Assembly (NCBI GenBank): GCA_964465385.1
Contig: CAYXIM010000009.1
Location: 1 to 34,281, forward strand
Direction: 5' to 3'
DNA length: 34,281 bases
DNA from: JAAYBY01 sp964465385
GTDB taxonomy: Bacteria; Bacillota; Clostridia; Saccharofermentanales; UBA5734
A program made the translations under genes and the position numbers. This document shows, one piece after another, positions 1 through 7,787 of the stretch. The notes beneath the pieces are model-generated. The model had not been told where the DNA came from and made no database searches. It worked only from the letters and a program-made list of their open reading frames with translations. The first letter of the stretch is position 1. Every line of letters starts with the position of its first letter.

Positions 1-1089
1 GTCGGTGGGCAGGTTGCCGGCACCAGGCAGCATGGCCATGATCTCCTGCATGGAGCCCATTTTACGCACTTCTGTCAGCTGGGCCAGCATGTCATCCAGC
101 GTGAACTGGTCTTTCATCAACCGCTCGGCTGATTTTTTGGCCTGGGCCTCGTCGACGCTTGCGGTGGCTTTTTCGATCAAAGACAGCACGTCGCCCATGC
201 CCAGGATGCGTGAGGCCAGCCGGTCGGGATGGAAGGGTTCAAAGTCGTCCATCTTTTCGCCGACGCCGATCATTTTGATGGGCTTGCCGGTCATTTTTCG
301 AATGGACAAGGCGGCCCCGCCCCGGGCGTCTCCGTCCAGTTTGGTGACGATGAAGCCGCTCAGGCCAACCGCTTCTTCAAAGCTCTTGGCCACAGCCACG
401 GCTTCCTGGCCGATCATGGCGTCCACAACCAGCAGTTTTTCCATGGGCTGCACGACAGCGGCCACCTGCTGGAGTTCCCGCATGAGGGCCCGATCGACCG
501 TCATGCGGCCGGCTGTGTCCACAATCAAGGTGTCACACAAGAGGTAACGGGCGCGTTTGACCGCCTGCTCGGCGATGGTGACCGCATCCTTTTCTTCCGG
601 CATGATGAAGCAGGGCACCGCCACCTGGTGGGCCAGAATGTCCAGCTGGCGGGCAGCGGCCGGCCGGTGGACGTCCACAGAGGTCAGCAAGGGCTTTTTG
701 CCCCGCTGCTTGAGTTGCTTGGCCAGTTTGGCCGCTGTTGTGGTTTTACCAGCTCCCTGCAGGCCGTAAAGCATGATGACAGTAAAGCCCGTGGGTGAGA
801 CGGCCAGCTTGCTGACCTTGTCACCCAGCAAAGACACCAGCGACTCGTGGACGATCTTGACGATCTGCTGGCCGGGGGTCAGCGAGGCTGACACATCGGT
901 GCCGCGGGCCTGCTCGGAGATGTCGTCTATCAGGCTGGTGACCACATCGTAGTGGACGTCAGCCTCCAGCAAGGTCAGGCGGATTTCACGCATCATGTCC
1001 TTGAGGTCTTGATCCGTGATCCGGCTTTTGCCGCGGACGCGGCCGATGATTGCGCTGAGCCTTTGTGTTAACCCTTCCAGTACCGCCAT
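1..1089 (-). CDS. ffh: Signal recognition particle protein Ffh (3' end outside window)
   Basis: SRP54-family GTPase that binds SRP RNA and the signal sequences of nascent membrane proteins and docks with FtsY at the membrane. The 363 visible codons show an N-terminal helical N domain, then the G domain: P-loop GLQGAGKTT at residue 109 onward, DTAGR at 191-195, and TKLDGDARGG. Only the beginning of the methionine-rich M domain (from about residue 300) is present, because the gene runs off the left edge. The ATG at 1089 is preceded by a good GGAGG site. It lies 12 nt downstream of ylxM and follows ftsY, so both halves of the SRP/receptor GTPase pair are in one transcription unit. Identification is firm; the truncation is a window effect, not a mutation. 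Confidence 0.97.
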   Translation of the reverse strand, partial: MAVLEGLTQRLSAIIGRVRGKSRITDQDLKDMMREIRLTLLEADVHYDVVTSLIDDISEQARGTDVSASLTPGQQIVKIVHESLVSLLGDKVSKLAVSPTGFTVIMLYGLQGAGKTTTAAKLAKQLKQRGKKPLLTSVDVHRPAAARQLDILAHQVAVPCFIMPEEKDAVTIAEQAVKRARYLLCDTLIVDTAGRMTVDRALMRELQQVAAVVQPMEKLLVVDAMIGQEAVAVAKSFEEAVGLSGFIVTKLDGDARGGAALSIRKMTGKPIKMIGVGEKMDDFEPFHPDRLASRILGMGDVLSLIEKATASVDEAQAKKSAERLMKDQFTLDDMLAQLTEVRKMGSMQEIMAMLPGAGNLPTD

Positions 1090-1101
1090 CGCGGACCTCC
1101 T

Positions 1102-1446
1102 TTATAACAAGCCTTCTAAATGGACCAGTTGCCTGCGCAGCGCCTCCAGCCTGCCCGCCTCCAAGTCGGCACGGGCCGCTTGCAGGGCTTGTTTTTGTCG
1201 CATGAAGCGCTTGACCAGGCCCAGTTGCGTCTCGTAATGCTCCAGGCGGTCCAGGCCCTGGCGCAGGCGGTCATGGATGGCCTGCCGGCTGACCGACAGG
1301 CGCTCGGCAATTTCGGCAAGTGACCAGTCGTCTTCGTTGTAGGCCACCAGGGCCTCGCGGGCGCCATCAGCCAGCAGAACCCCGTAGAAGTCCAGCAAGA
1401 GGCTGACGCGTTCTCTTTTCTGTTGTCTGTCGGCAAATGGATCCAT
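1102..1446 (-). CDS. ylxM: YlxM-family (UPF0122) helix-turn-helix protein
   Basis: Small putative DNA-binding protein of 114 aa. The family is found next to ffh/ftsY in Firmicutes and is thought to modulate the SRP pathway; the exact role is not settled. The family core LLLDFYGVLL lies near the N-terminus, followed by a sigma-like helix-turn-helix (SLAEIAERLSVSRQAIHDR) and a C-terminal helix rich in Glu, Arg and Leu. An in-frame TTG at 1482 would add 12 residues, but family alignment favours the ATG at 1446. Neither start has a Shine-Dalgarno sequence. A TTGACA-17-TAGACT promoter ends 7 nt before the ATG, which would give a leaderless or nearly leaderless mRNA. Lies 57 nt after ftsY and 12 nt before ffh. 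Confidence 0.88.
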   Translation of the reverse strand: MDPFADRQQKRERVSLLLDFYGVLLADGAREALVAYNEDDWSLAEIAERLSVSRQAIHDRLRQGLDRLEHYETQLGLVKRFMRQKQALQAARADLEAGRLEALRRQLVHLEGLL

Positions 1447-1453
1447 GTGAAGC

Positions 1454-1482
1454 AGTCTACCGGATGGCAGGCGAGCTGTCAA
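1454..1482 (-). promoter_or_regulatory. Putative sigma-A promoter for ylxM-ffh
   Basis: On the minus strand TTGACA (1482-1477) is separated by exactly 17 nt from TAGACT (1459-1454). The predicted start of transcription falls at or next to the ylxM ATG at 1446. The -35 box lies inside one arm of the inverted repeat at 1474-1501. The promoter assignment is by consensus only. Confidence 0.5.
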
Positions 1483-1501
1483 GGGAAAAGGCTTGACAGC
1501 T
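1474..1501. repeat. Perfect 10-bp inverted repeat between ftsY and ylxM
   Basis: AGCTGTCAAG (1474-1483) and CTTGACAGCT (1492-1501) form a perfect 10-bp stem with an 8-nt spacer, 2 nt beyond the ftsY stop codon. No T-run follows on the minus strand, so it is a poor intrinsic terminator. Because one arm contains the TTGACA -35 box of the candidate ylxM promoter, an operator is an alternative reading, as is an mRNA processing or stability hairpin. Confidence 0.6.
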
Positions 1502-1503
1502 GA

Positions 1504-2430
1504 TCAGACAGGTTCTTCAGGGTCTGGCAGCAAAGATGCCACAAAGGCCTGGGGGTCAAAATCAGCCAGGTCCTCCACCCCTTCCCCCAGGCCGGCCAGG
1601 CGGATGGGGGTCTGGGTCTGGTTGGCGACAGCCAGGGCGATGCCGCCCTTGGCGTTGCCGTCCAGTTTGGTCAGGACCAGGCCGGTCAACTGGGTGGTTT
1701 CGTGAAAAACCGTGGCCTGAGAGACGGCGTTTTGTCCCGTGGTGGCATCCAGGACCAACAGGGTTTCACACTGGGCCTGGGGGGCTTCACGCTGGATGAC
1801 CCGGTGGATTTTGGCCAGTTCATCCATGAGGTTCTTTTTGGTGTGCAGACGACCGGCTGTGTCGATGATGAGCACGTTGGTCTGGCGGGCCCGGGCGGCA
1901 CTGAGGGCATCAAAGACGACCGAGGCCGGGTCAGACCCCACCTGGTGGGCCACCACCGCTGTGTCCGTGCGTTCCCCCCACAGCTTGAGCTGGTCGATGG
2001 CGGCGGCCCGGAAGGTGTCGGCGGCAGCCATGAGGACGGATAAACCCTGCTGGCGGTAACGGTGGGCCAGCTTGCCGGCGGTTGTGGTTTTGCCGGTCCC
2101 GTTGACACCCACCATGAGGAAGATGGTCAGGCTGTCAGGCGACACCGTCAACGGCCGGGCAGGTCCCAGCAGCTCAAGCCAGATGTCCCCCAGGGCTTGC
2201 AGCAAGGCCGCCTGGTCCTTTTGCGGCAGGTCCCGCAGGCGCGCGCGCAGGCGGTCCAGGATGGTCATGGTGGTGGTGATGCCAAAATCAGCCTGGACCA
2301 TGAGGGCTTCCAGGTCGTCAAAAAAGCTGTCGTCGACACGCGTCAGAGAACCGGCCAGGCGGTTGACGCCGCCAGACAGGAAATCGCGTGTTTTTTTCAT
2401 GCCGCGCTTGAACGATGACAACAATCCCAT
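1504..2430 (-). CDS. ftsY: Signal recognition particle receptor FtsY
   Basis: GTPase receptor that pairs with Ffh at the membrane during co-translational targeting. At 308 aa it is essentially only the NG core; the long acidic N-terminal A domain of enterobacterial FtsY is absent, as is usual in Firmicutes. Visible motifs are the P-loop GVNGTGKTT (from residue 108), DTAGR and TKLDGNAKGG near the C-terminus. The ATG at 2430 has an AGGAG site 7 nt upstream. It begins 9 nt after the smc stop codon, so it is almost certainly co-transcribed with rnc and smc. Identification is firm. Confidence 0.97.
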   Translation of the reverse strand: MGLLSSFKRGMKKTRDFLSGGVNRLAGSLTRVDDSFFDDLEALMVQADFGITTTMTILDRLRARLRDLPQKDQAALLQALGDIWLELLGPARPLTVSPDSLTIFLMVGVNGTGKTTTAGKLAHRYRQQGLSVLMAAADTFRAAAIDQLKLWGERTDTAVVAHQVGSDPASVVFDALSAARARQTNVLIIDTAGRLHTKKNLMDELAKIHRVIQREAPQAQCETLLVLDATTGQNAVSQATVFHETTQLTGLVLTKLDGNAKGGIALAVANQTQTPIRLAGLGEGVEDLADFDPQAFVASLLPDPEEPV

Positions 2431-2439
2431 GTCTTGCTC

Positions 2440-5400
2440 CTAATCTGATAAGGCCATGGACAGGATGTGGGAAATGCCGCGCTCGGGCATGGTCACACCG
2501 TACAGCCTGTCGGCTGCTTCCATGGTGCCTTTGCGGTGGGTGACCAGTATGAACTGGGCAGCTTGTGACACTTTCTGAATGTAACGGGTGAAGCGGATGA
2601 CGTTGGCGTCGTCCAGGGACGAGTCCACCTCATCCAGGACACAAAAGGGCGTCGGCCGCAGTTTTAAAATGGCAAAAAGCAGGGCGATGGCGGTCAGGCA
2701 GCGTTCACCGCCGGACAGCAGCATCAGGTTTTGCAGGCGTTTGCCGGGTGGCTGGGCCTTGATTTCAATGCCTGAGTGCAGCACATCGTCCGCATCTTCT
2801 AAAGACAATTCAGCCGTGCCGCCACCGAAGAGCTCAGCGAAGACCCGTTCAAAGGCCTGGTTGATCAAGGTGAACTGGTCCAGGAACTGGGTCTTCATGG
2901 CCCTGGTCAGGTCTTGAATAACCGTTTGCAGGGCACGGCCGGCAGCCTGGATGTCATCACGCTGGCCGGTCAGGAAACGGTGGCGTTCTTCAACAGCAGC
3001 CAGTTCGTCCACCGCACCCACATGGACCGGGCCCAGGGCACGGATCTGAGCCTTCAAGGCCTCCACCTGGCGGGCCAGGGCGGTCCGGTTGATGGCCTCC
3101 TGTTTCCAGGGAGCTGCCTGGTCCACAGTCAGTTCATAGAGTTCCCACAGGCGGTTTTTGGCGTCATCAACCTGGCTGTCGGCACGGGACAAGCGCCCCT
3201 CGATGCGGCTGATGTCACCTTGCAGGCCGGCAATGTGGCTGCTGGCTGTTTCCAGCTGGTCGAAAAAACCGGCCTGGCGGCTTTCCAGGGCGTCCTTTTC
3301 CTGCATCAGGGCCCGGGTGCGCGTGTGCAGCGCCTCTTCCCTGGCCTGCAAGGTGACCAGGGTCTCCTGAGCGTCGCTTTGCGCTTGCTCAATGGCTTCG
3401 ATGGTCGAGCGGTGGTCGCTTTGTGCCTGGCGCCGGTCGGCCAGCCGCTCCTGGCGGCCGGACCGGTCAAGGGTCAGCCGGTCAATGAGCGCCTGCACAC
3501 CATCCAGGGTTTCCTGAACCGATTGCAGGGAGACCCGCCAGTGGGAAATGGCCTCACGCAGGTCGTCACGGCGCTGGCGTTCCTTGGCGCTGGCCGCCTC
3601 CCCTGTCTCGATGCTGCTTCGAAGGGCTTGAACCTGCGCTTGCAGCTGGTCGATGCGCTGGCCGGCTGCCGCTTCTTCCCCGATCTTGTCCTGCAGCTGG
3701 GTCTGCAGGCGCGCGTCTTCCTGGACCAGGAAGGCCCGCTGGCTTTCGGCCGTGTGAAAGGCATCGGCCAGGGCTGCCGCCTGGGCTTCTAGGCGGACTT
3801 GTTCGTGGGACAGGGCAACCCGGTCGCTTTCGAGCGTCAGGCGCGCATCTTCCAGCTGATCCAGGCGGCTTTCGAGGGCCTGCAGGTCAGCCTGCTGGCG
3901 TTCGATGTCGCCTTTGAGGGTGTGGCAGGCTTCTTTCAAGGCGGCGGTTTCCCGGTGGCGGCCCAGCAGGCCCGACCGGGCGGCTTGGGCCGATCCACCG
4001 GTCATGGAACCACCGGGGTTGATGACATCTCCATCCAGGGTCACCAGGCGCAAGCGCTGGCCGGTCAAACGCGACAGGCGCATGGCTGCCTGAAGGTCCT
4101 GGGCAATCAAGACCCGGCCCAGCAGGTGGCCAACAACCACCCGCAGGTCTGGCGCAACCGTCACACAGTCCGATGCCAGGCCTAAAAAGCCAGCCTGGTC
4201 CTGAACAGCCGCCAGGGCGTCAGCTGACAGCCGGCGTGCCTGCAAGGTGTCCAGGGGTAAAAAGGTGGCCCGGCCGGAACGGTCGGCCTTGAGTGTTTCA
4301 ATCAGGCGGGAGGCAGTTTGCTGGGTGTCGGTCACCAGGTTTTGGACGGCCGGTCCCAGGGCGGTTTCGATGGCACGCTCAAAACGTTGGCTGGTTCGCA
4401 GCAAGGAGCCCACGGTGCCGCGAATGCCCCGGCCAAAAGCGGGATCCTGGTCTGCTTTTTTCAAGAGGGTGCGGACGGCCTGCTGGTAGCCTTCATAGGA
4501 CTGCTCCAGCTTTTCCAGGGTCTGGACGCGGTAGCTTTTGTTGCGCAGGTCCTGGCTGCTGTCCTGCAGGCGGCTGCGGGCCTGGCTGGCCTGTGAGCGC
4601 GCTGTTTGCAGGTCCTGGTCCAGGCCTTGGGCCGCCTGGTCCTTTTGCTGGCGTGCCTGGTGGTTGGCCCGTCGGGCGGCCTGCTTTTCCTCCTCTTGCA
4701 GGCGCAGGCGGTCCAGTTCGGAAACCTGCTCCAGAAGCTGACGGCCAAGGGTCTTCAGCCGGCCTTCCAGGAGCTCAGCTTCAGATTGAGCCTTGGCCCG
4801 GTCTGAGCGGCTGTCAAAGAGCTGGTCCAGGGCCTGGTCCAGGGCAGCCTTGTCGGCTTCAATGCGTTTTTCAGATGCGTCCAGGGTTTGCATGAGGGCG
4901 GCCATGTCCGCTTCGGCACCGGCCAGGCCCCCCTGGTAGTGTTCTTTTTGGCCTTGAAGTGTCTGCAGGCGCGCTTGTCTGGCCTCAAGCTCCTGGTCCA
5001 GCTCATCGAGCGAGCCGGTCAGTTCTTGCGCTTCATGGGCCGCCAGGCGGATCTGCTCAGCCAGGTGACGGCTGTGCTGTTCGCTGAGGGCCTGTTGCTG
5101 CTGCACATCGTGAACCTGCTGGCGAACGGCGTTGCTTTCGTCACCCAGCTGGCGGCTTTGCCCGTCCAGGACCTGCAGGCGCTCAGCTGTCTCCTGCTGC
5201 TCGCCCCGGACCACGGCCAGCTTGCTGTTGGCTTCGGCCAGGTCAGCCAGGGCCAGCTGCAGGGCTTGCTCGGCCTCCTGGCGGCGTGCCTGCTGCTGGT
5301 CAACCACGTCCAGTACCAGGGCGATTTCACTGCTTTTGAGGCTATCAGTCAAGGACAGGTATTGTCTGGCCACCTCAGCCTGTTCCCGCAGGGGATCCAG

Positions 5401-6003
5401 GCGGCTGTCGAGCTCTTGAATGAGGTCTTCCAGGCGAATGAGGTTGAGGCGGGTGCTCTCAAGCTTTCGTTCGGACTCCTCTTTGCGGGTCTTGTATTTG
5501 ACAATACCGGATGCTTCTTCGAAAATGCGTCGGCGGTCTTCAGACCGGTTGCTGAGGATTTCATCCACCCGGCCCTGGCCCACGATGGAATAGCCATCAC
5601 GCCCCAGGCCCGTGTCCATGAAAAGCTGTTGAATGTCACGCAGGCGGCAGCGGCTTTTGTTGAGCAGGTACTCGCTCTCACCAGACCGGTAGAGGCGGCG
5701 GGTCAACTGGATCTGGGCATAATCAACCGGCAGGCGGCCGTCGGCGTTGTCAATCACCATGGTGACCTCGGCAAAGCTCATGGCCCGCCGTGACTGGGTC
5801 CCTGAAAAAATGACGTCCTCCATGCGTGACCCGCGCAGGGTTTTGATGCTTTGTTCACCAAGCACCCAGCGGATGGCATCGGTCACGTTGGACTTGCCGC
5901 TCCCGTTGGGCCCGATGATGGCTGTCACCCCGCGGTCAAAGCTGATGACGGTCCGCTCTGGGAAAGATTTGAACCCTTGTATTTCAAGAGTTTTCAGATA
6001 CAT
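2440..6003 (-). CDS. smc: Chromosome segregation/condensation ATPase SMC
   Basis: Structural maintenance of chromosomes protein, 1187 aa, the usual full length. It forms a dimeric ring with ScpA/ScpB and organises the nucleoid. N-terminal ATPase half with Walker A GPNGSGKSN at 31-39; two very long coiled-coil arms rich in Gln, Ala, Leu and Arg (about 170-500 and 660-1020); a hinge around 510-640 that includes GGSMTGGS; C-terminal ABC signature LSGGE at 1096-1100 and Walker B ending in D1124-E1125. The ATG at 6003 has GAGG 6 nt upstream and overlaps the end of rnc by 20 bp, suggesting translational coupling. scpA and scpB are not in the window. Confidence 0.98.
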   Translation of the reverse strand: MYLKTLEIQGFKSFPERTVISFDRGVTAIIGPNGSGKSNVTDAIRWVLGEQSIKTLRGSRMEDVIFSGTQSRRAMSFAEVTMVIDNADGRLPVDYAQIQLTRRLYRSGESEYLLNKSRCRLRDIQQLFMDTGLGRDGYSIVGQGRVDEILSNRSEDRRRIFEEASGIVKYKTRKEESERKLESTRLNLIRLEDLIQELDSRLDPLREQAEVARQYLSLTDSLKSSEIALVLDVVDQQQARRQEAEQALQLALADLAEANSKLAVVRGEQQETAERLQVLDGQSRQLGDESNAVRQQVHDVQQQQALSEQHSRHLAEQIRLAAHEAQELTGSLDELDQELEARQARLQTLQGQKEHYQGGLAGAEADMAALMQTLDASEKRIEADKAALDQALDQLFDSRSDRAKAQSEAELLEGRLKTLGRQLLEQVSELDRLRLQEEEKQAARRANHQARQQKDQAAQGLDQDLQTARSQASQARSRLQDSSQDLRNKSYRVQTLEKLEQSYEGYQQAVRTLLKKADQDPAFGRGIRGTVGSLLRTSQRFERAIETALGPAVQNLVTDTQQTASRLIETLKADRSGRATFLPLDTLQARRLSADALAAVQDQAGFLGLASDCVTVAPDLRVVVGHLLGRVLIAQDLQAAMRLSRLTGQRLRLVTLDGDVINPGGSMTGGSAQAARSGLLGRHRETAALKEACHTLKGDIERQQADLQALESRLDQLEDARLTLESDRVALSHEQVRLEAQAAALADAFHTAESQRAFLVQEDARLQTQLQDKIGEEAAAGQRIDQLQAQVQALRSSIETGEAASAKERQRRDDLREAISHWRVSLQSVQETLDGVQALIDRLTLDRSGRQERLADRRQAQSDHRSTIEAIEQAQSDAQETLVTLQAREEALHTRTRALMQEKDALESRQAGFFDQLETASSHIAGLQGDISRIEGRLSRADSQVDDAKNRLWELYELTVDQAAPWKQEAINRTALARQVEALKAQIRALGPVHVGAVDELAAVEERHRFLTGQRDDIQAAGRALQTVIQDLTRAMKTQFLDQFTLINQAFERVFAELFGGGTAELSLEDADDVLHSGIEIKAQPPGKRLQNLMLLSGGERCLTAIALLFAILKLRPTPFCVLDEVDSSLDDANVIRFTRYIQKVSQAAQFILVTHRKGTMEAADRLYGVTMPERGISHILSMALSD

Positions 6004-6775
6004 GGCCTGCCTCAGGTTCGCCTGCTGTCATCGTGCAGCCCTGGCGGTCGCAGTCAATCAGGTCCAGGGCCACACGGGAGGCCTGCTGTTCGGCTTCCTT
6101 TTTGCTGCTGCCGCTTCCAGATGCGATCAACTGTTCGTCGACCAGGACGCCGGCTGTGAAAAGCCGGTCGTGGACAGGCCCTGTTTCATCCAGGATGATG
6201 AACTGGATGGTGCTGTTTCCACGTGTTGACTGGACACGCTCGATCAGCCGGCTTTTGTAGTCGTAAACCAGGTCACCGGCCAGGGCCTGTTGGAAGGGTT
6301 TTTCCAGCAGGCGGCGGATAACTGCGGCAGCCTGCTCATAGCCGGCATCCAGGAAGACGGCGCCGAAGATGGCTTCGACGGCATTGGACAGGTTGGATGG
6401 TTTCTGGCGGCCGCCGGTCGCCTCCTCACCTTTGCCCAAGTAAAGAAACTGCCCCAGCTTCATCCGTTCAGCCAGTTCAGCCAGGGTCGTCTCCCGGACG
6501 ACCAGCGCCCGCACCTTGGTCATGAACCCTTCCGCGTGCTGCGCCGGATGCCGGTAGAGCAGTTCGCTGATGGCCAGATCCAGGACGGCGTCGCCCAAAA
6601 ACTCCAGGCGTTCATTGTCCGAGATCTGGTCATGTCGGTGTTCGTAGGCGTAGGTGGAGTGGGTCAGGGCCTCCACAATCAGGCCCCGCTTGCGAAACCT
6701 GTGTTGCAGGACCGATTGGATGCTGTTTAACAGGGGTTCGGACGGCTCGGTCGCCAGGCGGCGATCCAGCTGCAC
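5984..6775 (-). CDS. rnc: Ribonuclease III
   Basis: Double-strand-specific endoribonuclease that processes rRNA precursors and structured RNAs. It has an N-terminal RIIID domain with the family signature ERLEFLGDAV, a second acidic cluster (NAVEAIFGAVFLD), and a C-terminal dsRNA-binding domain with the typical GSGSSKKEAEQQAS segment. I chose the GTG at 6775 (263 aa): it has a strong AGGGGGG site 5-6 nt upstream and fits family length. An ATG at 6823 overlaps the acpP stop by 8 bp and would add 16 unconserved residues, but it has no ribosome binding site. Gene order acpP-rnc-smc-ftsY is the classic Firmicutes arrangement. Confidence 0.93.
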   Translation of the reverse strand: MQLDRRLATEPSEPLLNSIQSVLQHRFRKRGLIVEALTHSTYAYEHRHDQISDNERLEFLGDAVLDLAISELLYRHPAQHAEGFMTKVRALVVRETTLAELAERMKLGQFLYLGKGEEATGGRQKPSNLSNAVEAIFGAVFLDAGYEQAAAVIRRLLEKPFQQALAGDLVYDYKSRLIERVQSTRGNSTIQFIILDETGPVHDRLFTAGVLVDEQLIASGSGSSKKEAEQQASRVALDLIDCDRQGCTMTAGEPEAGHVSENS

Positions 6776-6815
6776 GTCGTTCCCCCCTGCCACAGGTGTC
6801 ATGCGTGACCCAGGG

Positions 6816-7055
6816 TCAGGCATTGGTTTTTATGAAATTGACCGCATCGCCAACGGTTTTGATCCGTTCTGCTTCATCGTCAGGGATGGTGATGCCAAAT
6901 TCCTGCTCCATGGCCATGACCAGCTCAACAATGTCCAGTGAGTCGGCGTTGAGGTCATCAATAAAGTTGGCTTCCATTGAAATGGCTTCTTCATCCACAC
7001 CCAGCTGGTCGACCAGAATGGCACGAACGCTGGCAAAAATCTGATCTTGAGACAT
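6816..7055 (-). CDS. acpP: Acyl carrier protein
   Basis: Acyl carrier protein of type II fatty acid synthesis, 79 aa and strongly acidic. The 4'-phosphopantetheine attachment site is Ser39 in the conserved ADSLDIVELVMAMEQEF segment. The ATG at 7055 is preceded by AGGAGG with good spacing, the strongest Shine-Dalgarno in this part of the window, as expected for an abundant protein. It starts 132 nt after pgsA, the largest gap within this run, so an internal promoter is likely. plsX and the fab genes that often precede acpP are not here; pgsA occupies that place. Confidence 0.97.
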   Translation of the reverse strand: MSQDQIFASVRAILVDQLGVDEEAISMEANFIDDLNADSLDIVELVMAMEQEFGITIPDDEAERIKTVGDAVNFIKTNA

Positions 7056-7187
7056 CTTGTCTACCTCCTGTTTTTACCGTTACTTGTTGTGTTTTTGACT
7101 CTTTGCGAGAGCTTATCACAAATTCCTTTGATCTTCAAGATGATTTGGTTAACCTTTATAAGAAGTTCACCGTTTCCCGGCTGTCAG
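7056..7187 (-). promoter_or_regulatory. pgsA-acpP intergenic region, possible weak acpP promoter
   Basis: AT-rich compared with its surroundings. On the minus strand TTGAAG is followed after 17 nt by TAAGCT with an upstream TG, a poor sigma-A match, and TATAAA occurs further upstream without a -35 partner. An 11-bp near-palindrome (plus-strand ATCTTCAAGAT, 7131-7141) overlaps the candidate -35. No terminator hairpin with a T-run was seen. I do not recognise a FapR site. Confidence 0.3.
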
Positions 7188-7787
7188 CTAGGAACGGAAA
7201 ACCGACCGGTAGTGGTAGGCGTAGCTGATACCGGACAGCACCGTCATCAGGACCGCCAGCATCAAGACGCTGTTGTTGACCGCATACAAGATCTCGGGGG
7301 CCCAGGCGCCGGCTGTCAGGCGCAGGACCATGGGCTCTATCAGGAGCAGCAGCAAGGCGATGATCTGGGTGACCGTTTTGGCCTTGCCCAATTTGCCGGC
7401 CGCAATGACCAGGCCTTTTTCAGAGCCGATCAGGCGGATGCCAGTCACCACAAATTCACGCACCACAATGATGATGGCGATCAGGGCGTGCACCCGGTTT
7501 TGCTGGACCAGCACGATCAGGACCGATACCACCAGGAGCTTGTCGGCAATGGGGTCTAAAAACTTGCCCAGGTTGGTCACCTGGCCCCGTTTACGGGCCA
7601 CCCGCCCATCAAAGAGATCAGTCAGGGCCGCCACCAGAAAGAGCAGGAACGAAACCAGCGGGCCGGCTGTCAGGACCATGTGGTTCCAACCGGGCCATAA
7701 AAAACCGTCCGGCATGGGCAGTAAAAAAAGCAAGATCAGGGGGATCAATAAAATCCGCAGCAAGGTCAGTTGGTTGGGCAGGTTCAC
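7188..7787 (-). CDS. pgsA: CDP-diacylglycerol-glycerol-3-phosphate 3-phosphatidyltransferase
   Basis: Integral membrane enzyme that makes phosphatidylglycerol-phosphate from CDP-diacylglycerol and glycerol 3-phosphate, the first committed step to PG and cardiolipin. 199 aa with several hydrophobic helices. The CDP-alcohol phosphotransferase motif is complete: D57, D60-G61, A64-R65, G74, D78 and D82. Starts with GTG at 7787, which shares a GTGA overlap with the rimO stop codon; GGAG lies 10 nt upstream. The substrate assignment (glycerol-P rather than another alcohol) rests on overall similarity and the NLPNQLTLLRI N-terminus. Confidence 0.93.
   Translation of the reverse strand: MNLPNQLTLLRILLIPLILLFLLPMPDGFLWPGWNHMVLTAGPLVSFLLFLVAALTDLFDGRVARKRGQVTNLGKFLDPIADKLLVVSVLIVLVQQNRVHALIAIIIVVREFVVTGIRLIGSEKGLVIAAGKLGKAKTVTQIIALLLLLIEPMVLRLTAGAWAPEILYAVNNSVLMLAVLMTVLSGISYAYHYRSVFRS

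Noticed and set aside
1480..1482. TTG start for ylxM giving 126 aa
   Set aside because: The TTG belongs to the TTGACA -35 box, has no ribosome site, and the extra 12 residues are not in the family.
2914..5793. Several plus-strand open frames of 128-301 codons opposite smc
   Set aside because: All are antisense to the SMC coiled-coil and match no family; SMC itself is unambiguous.
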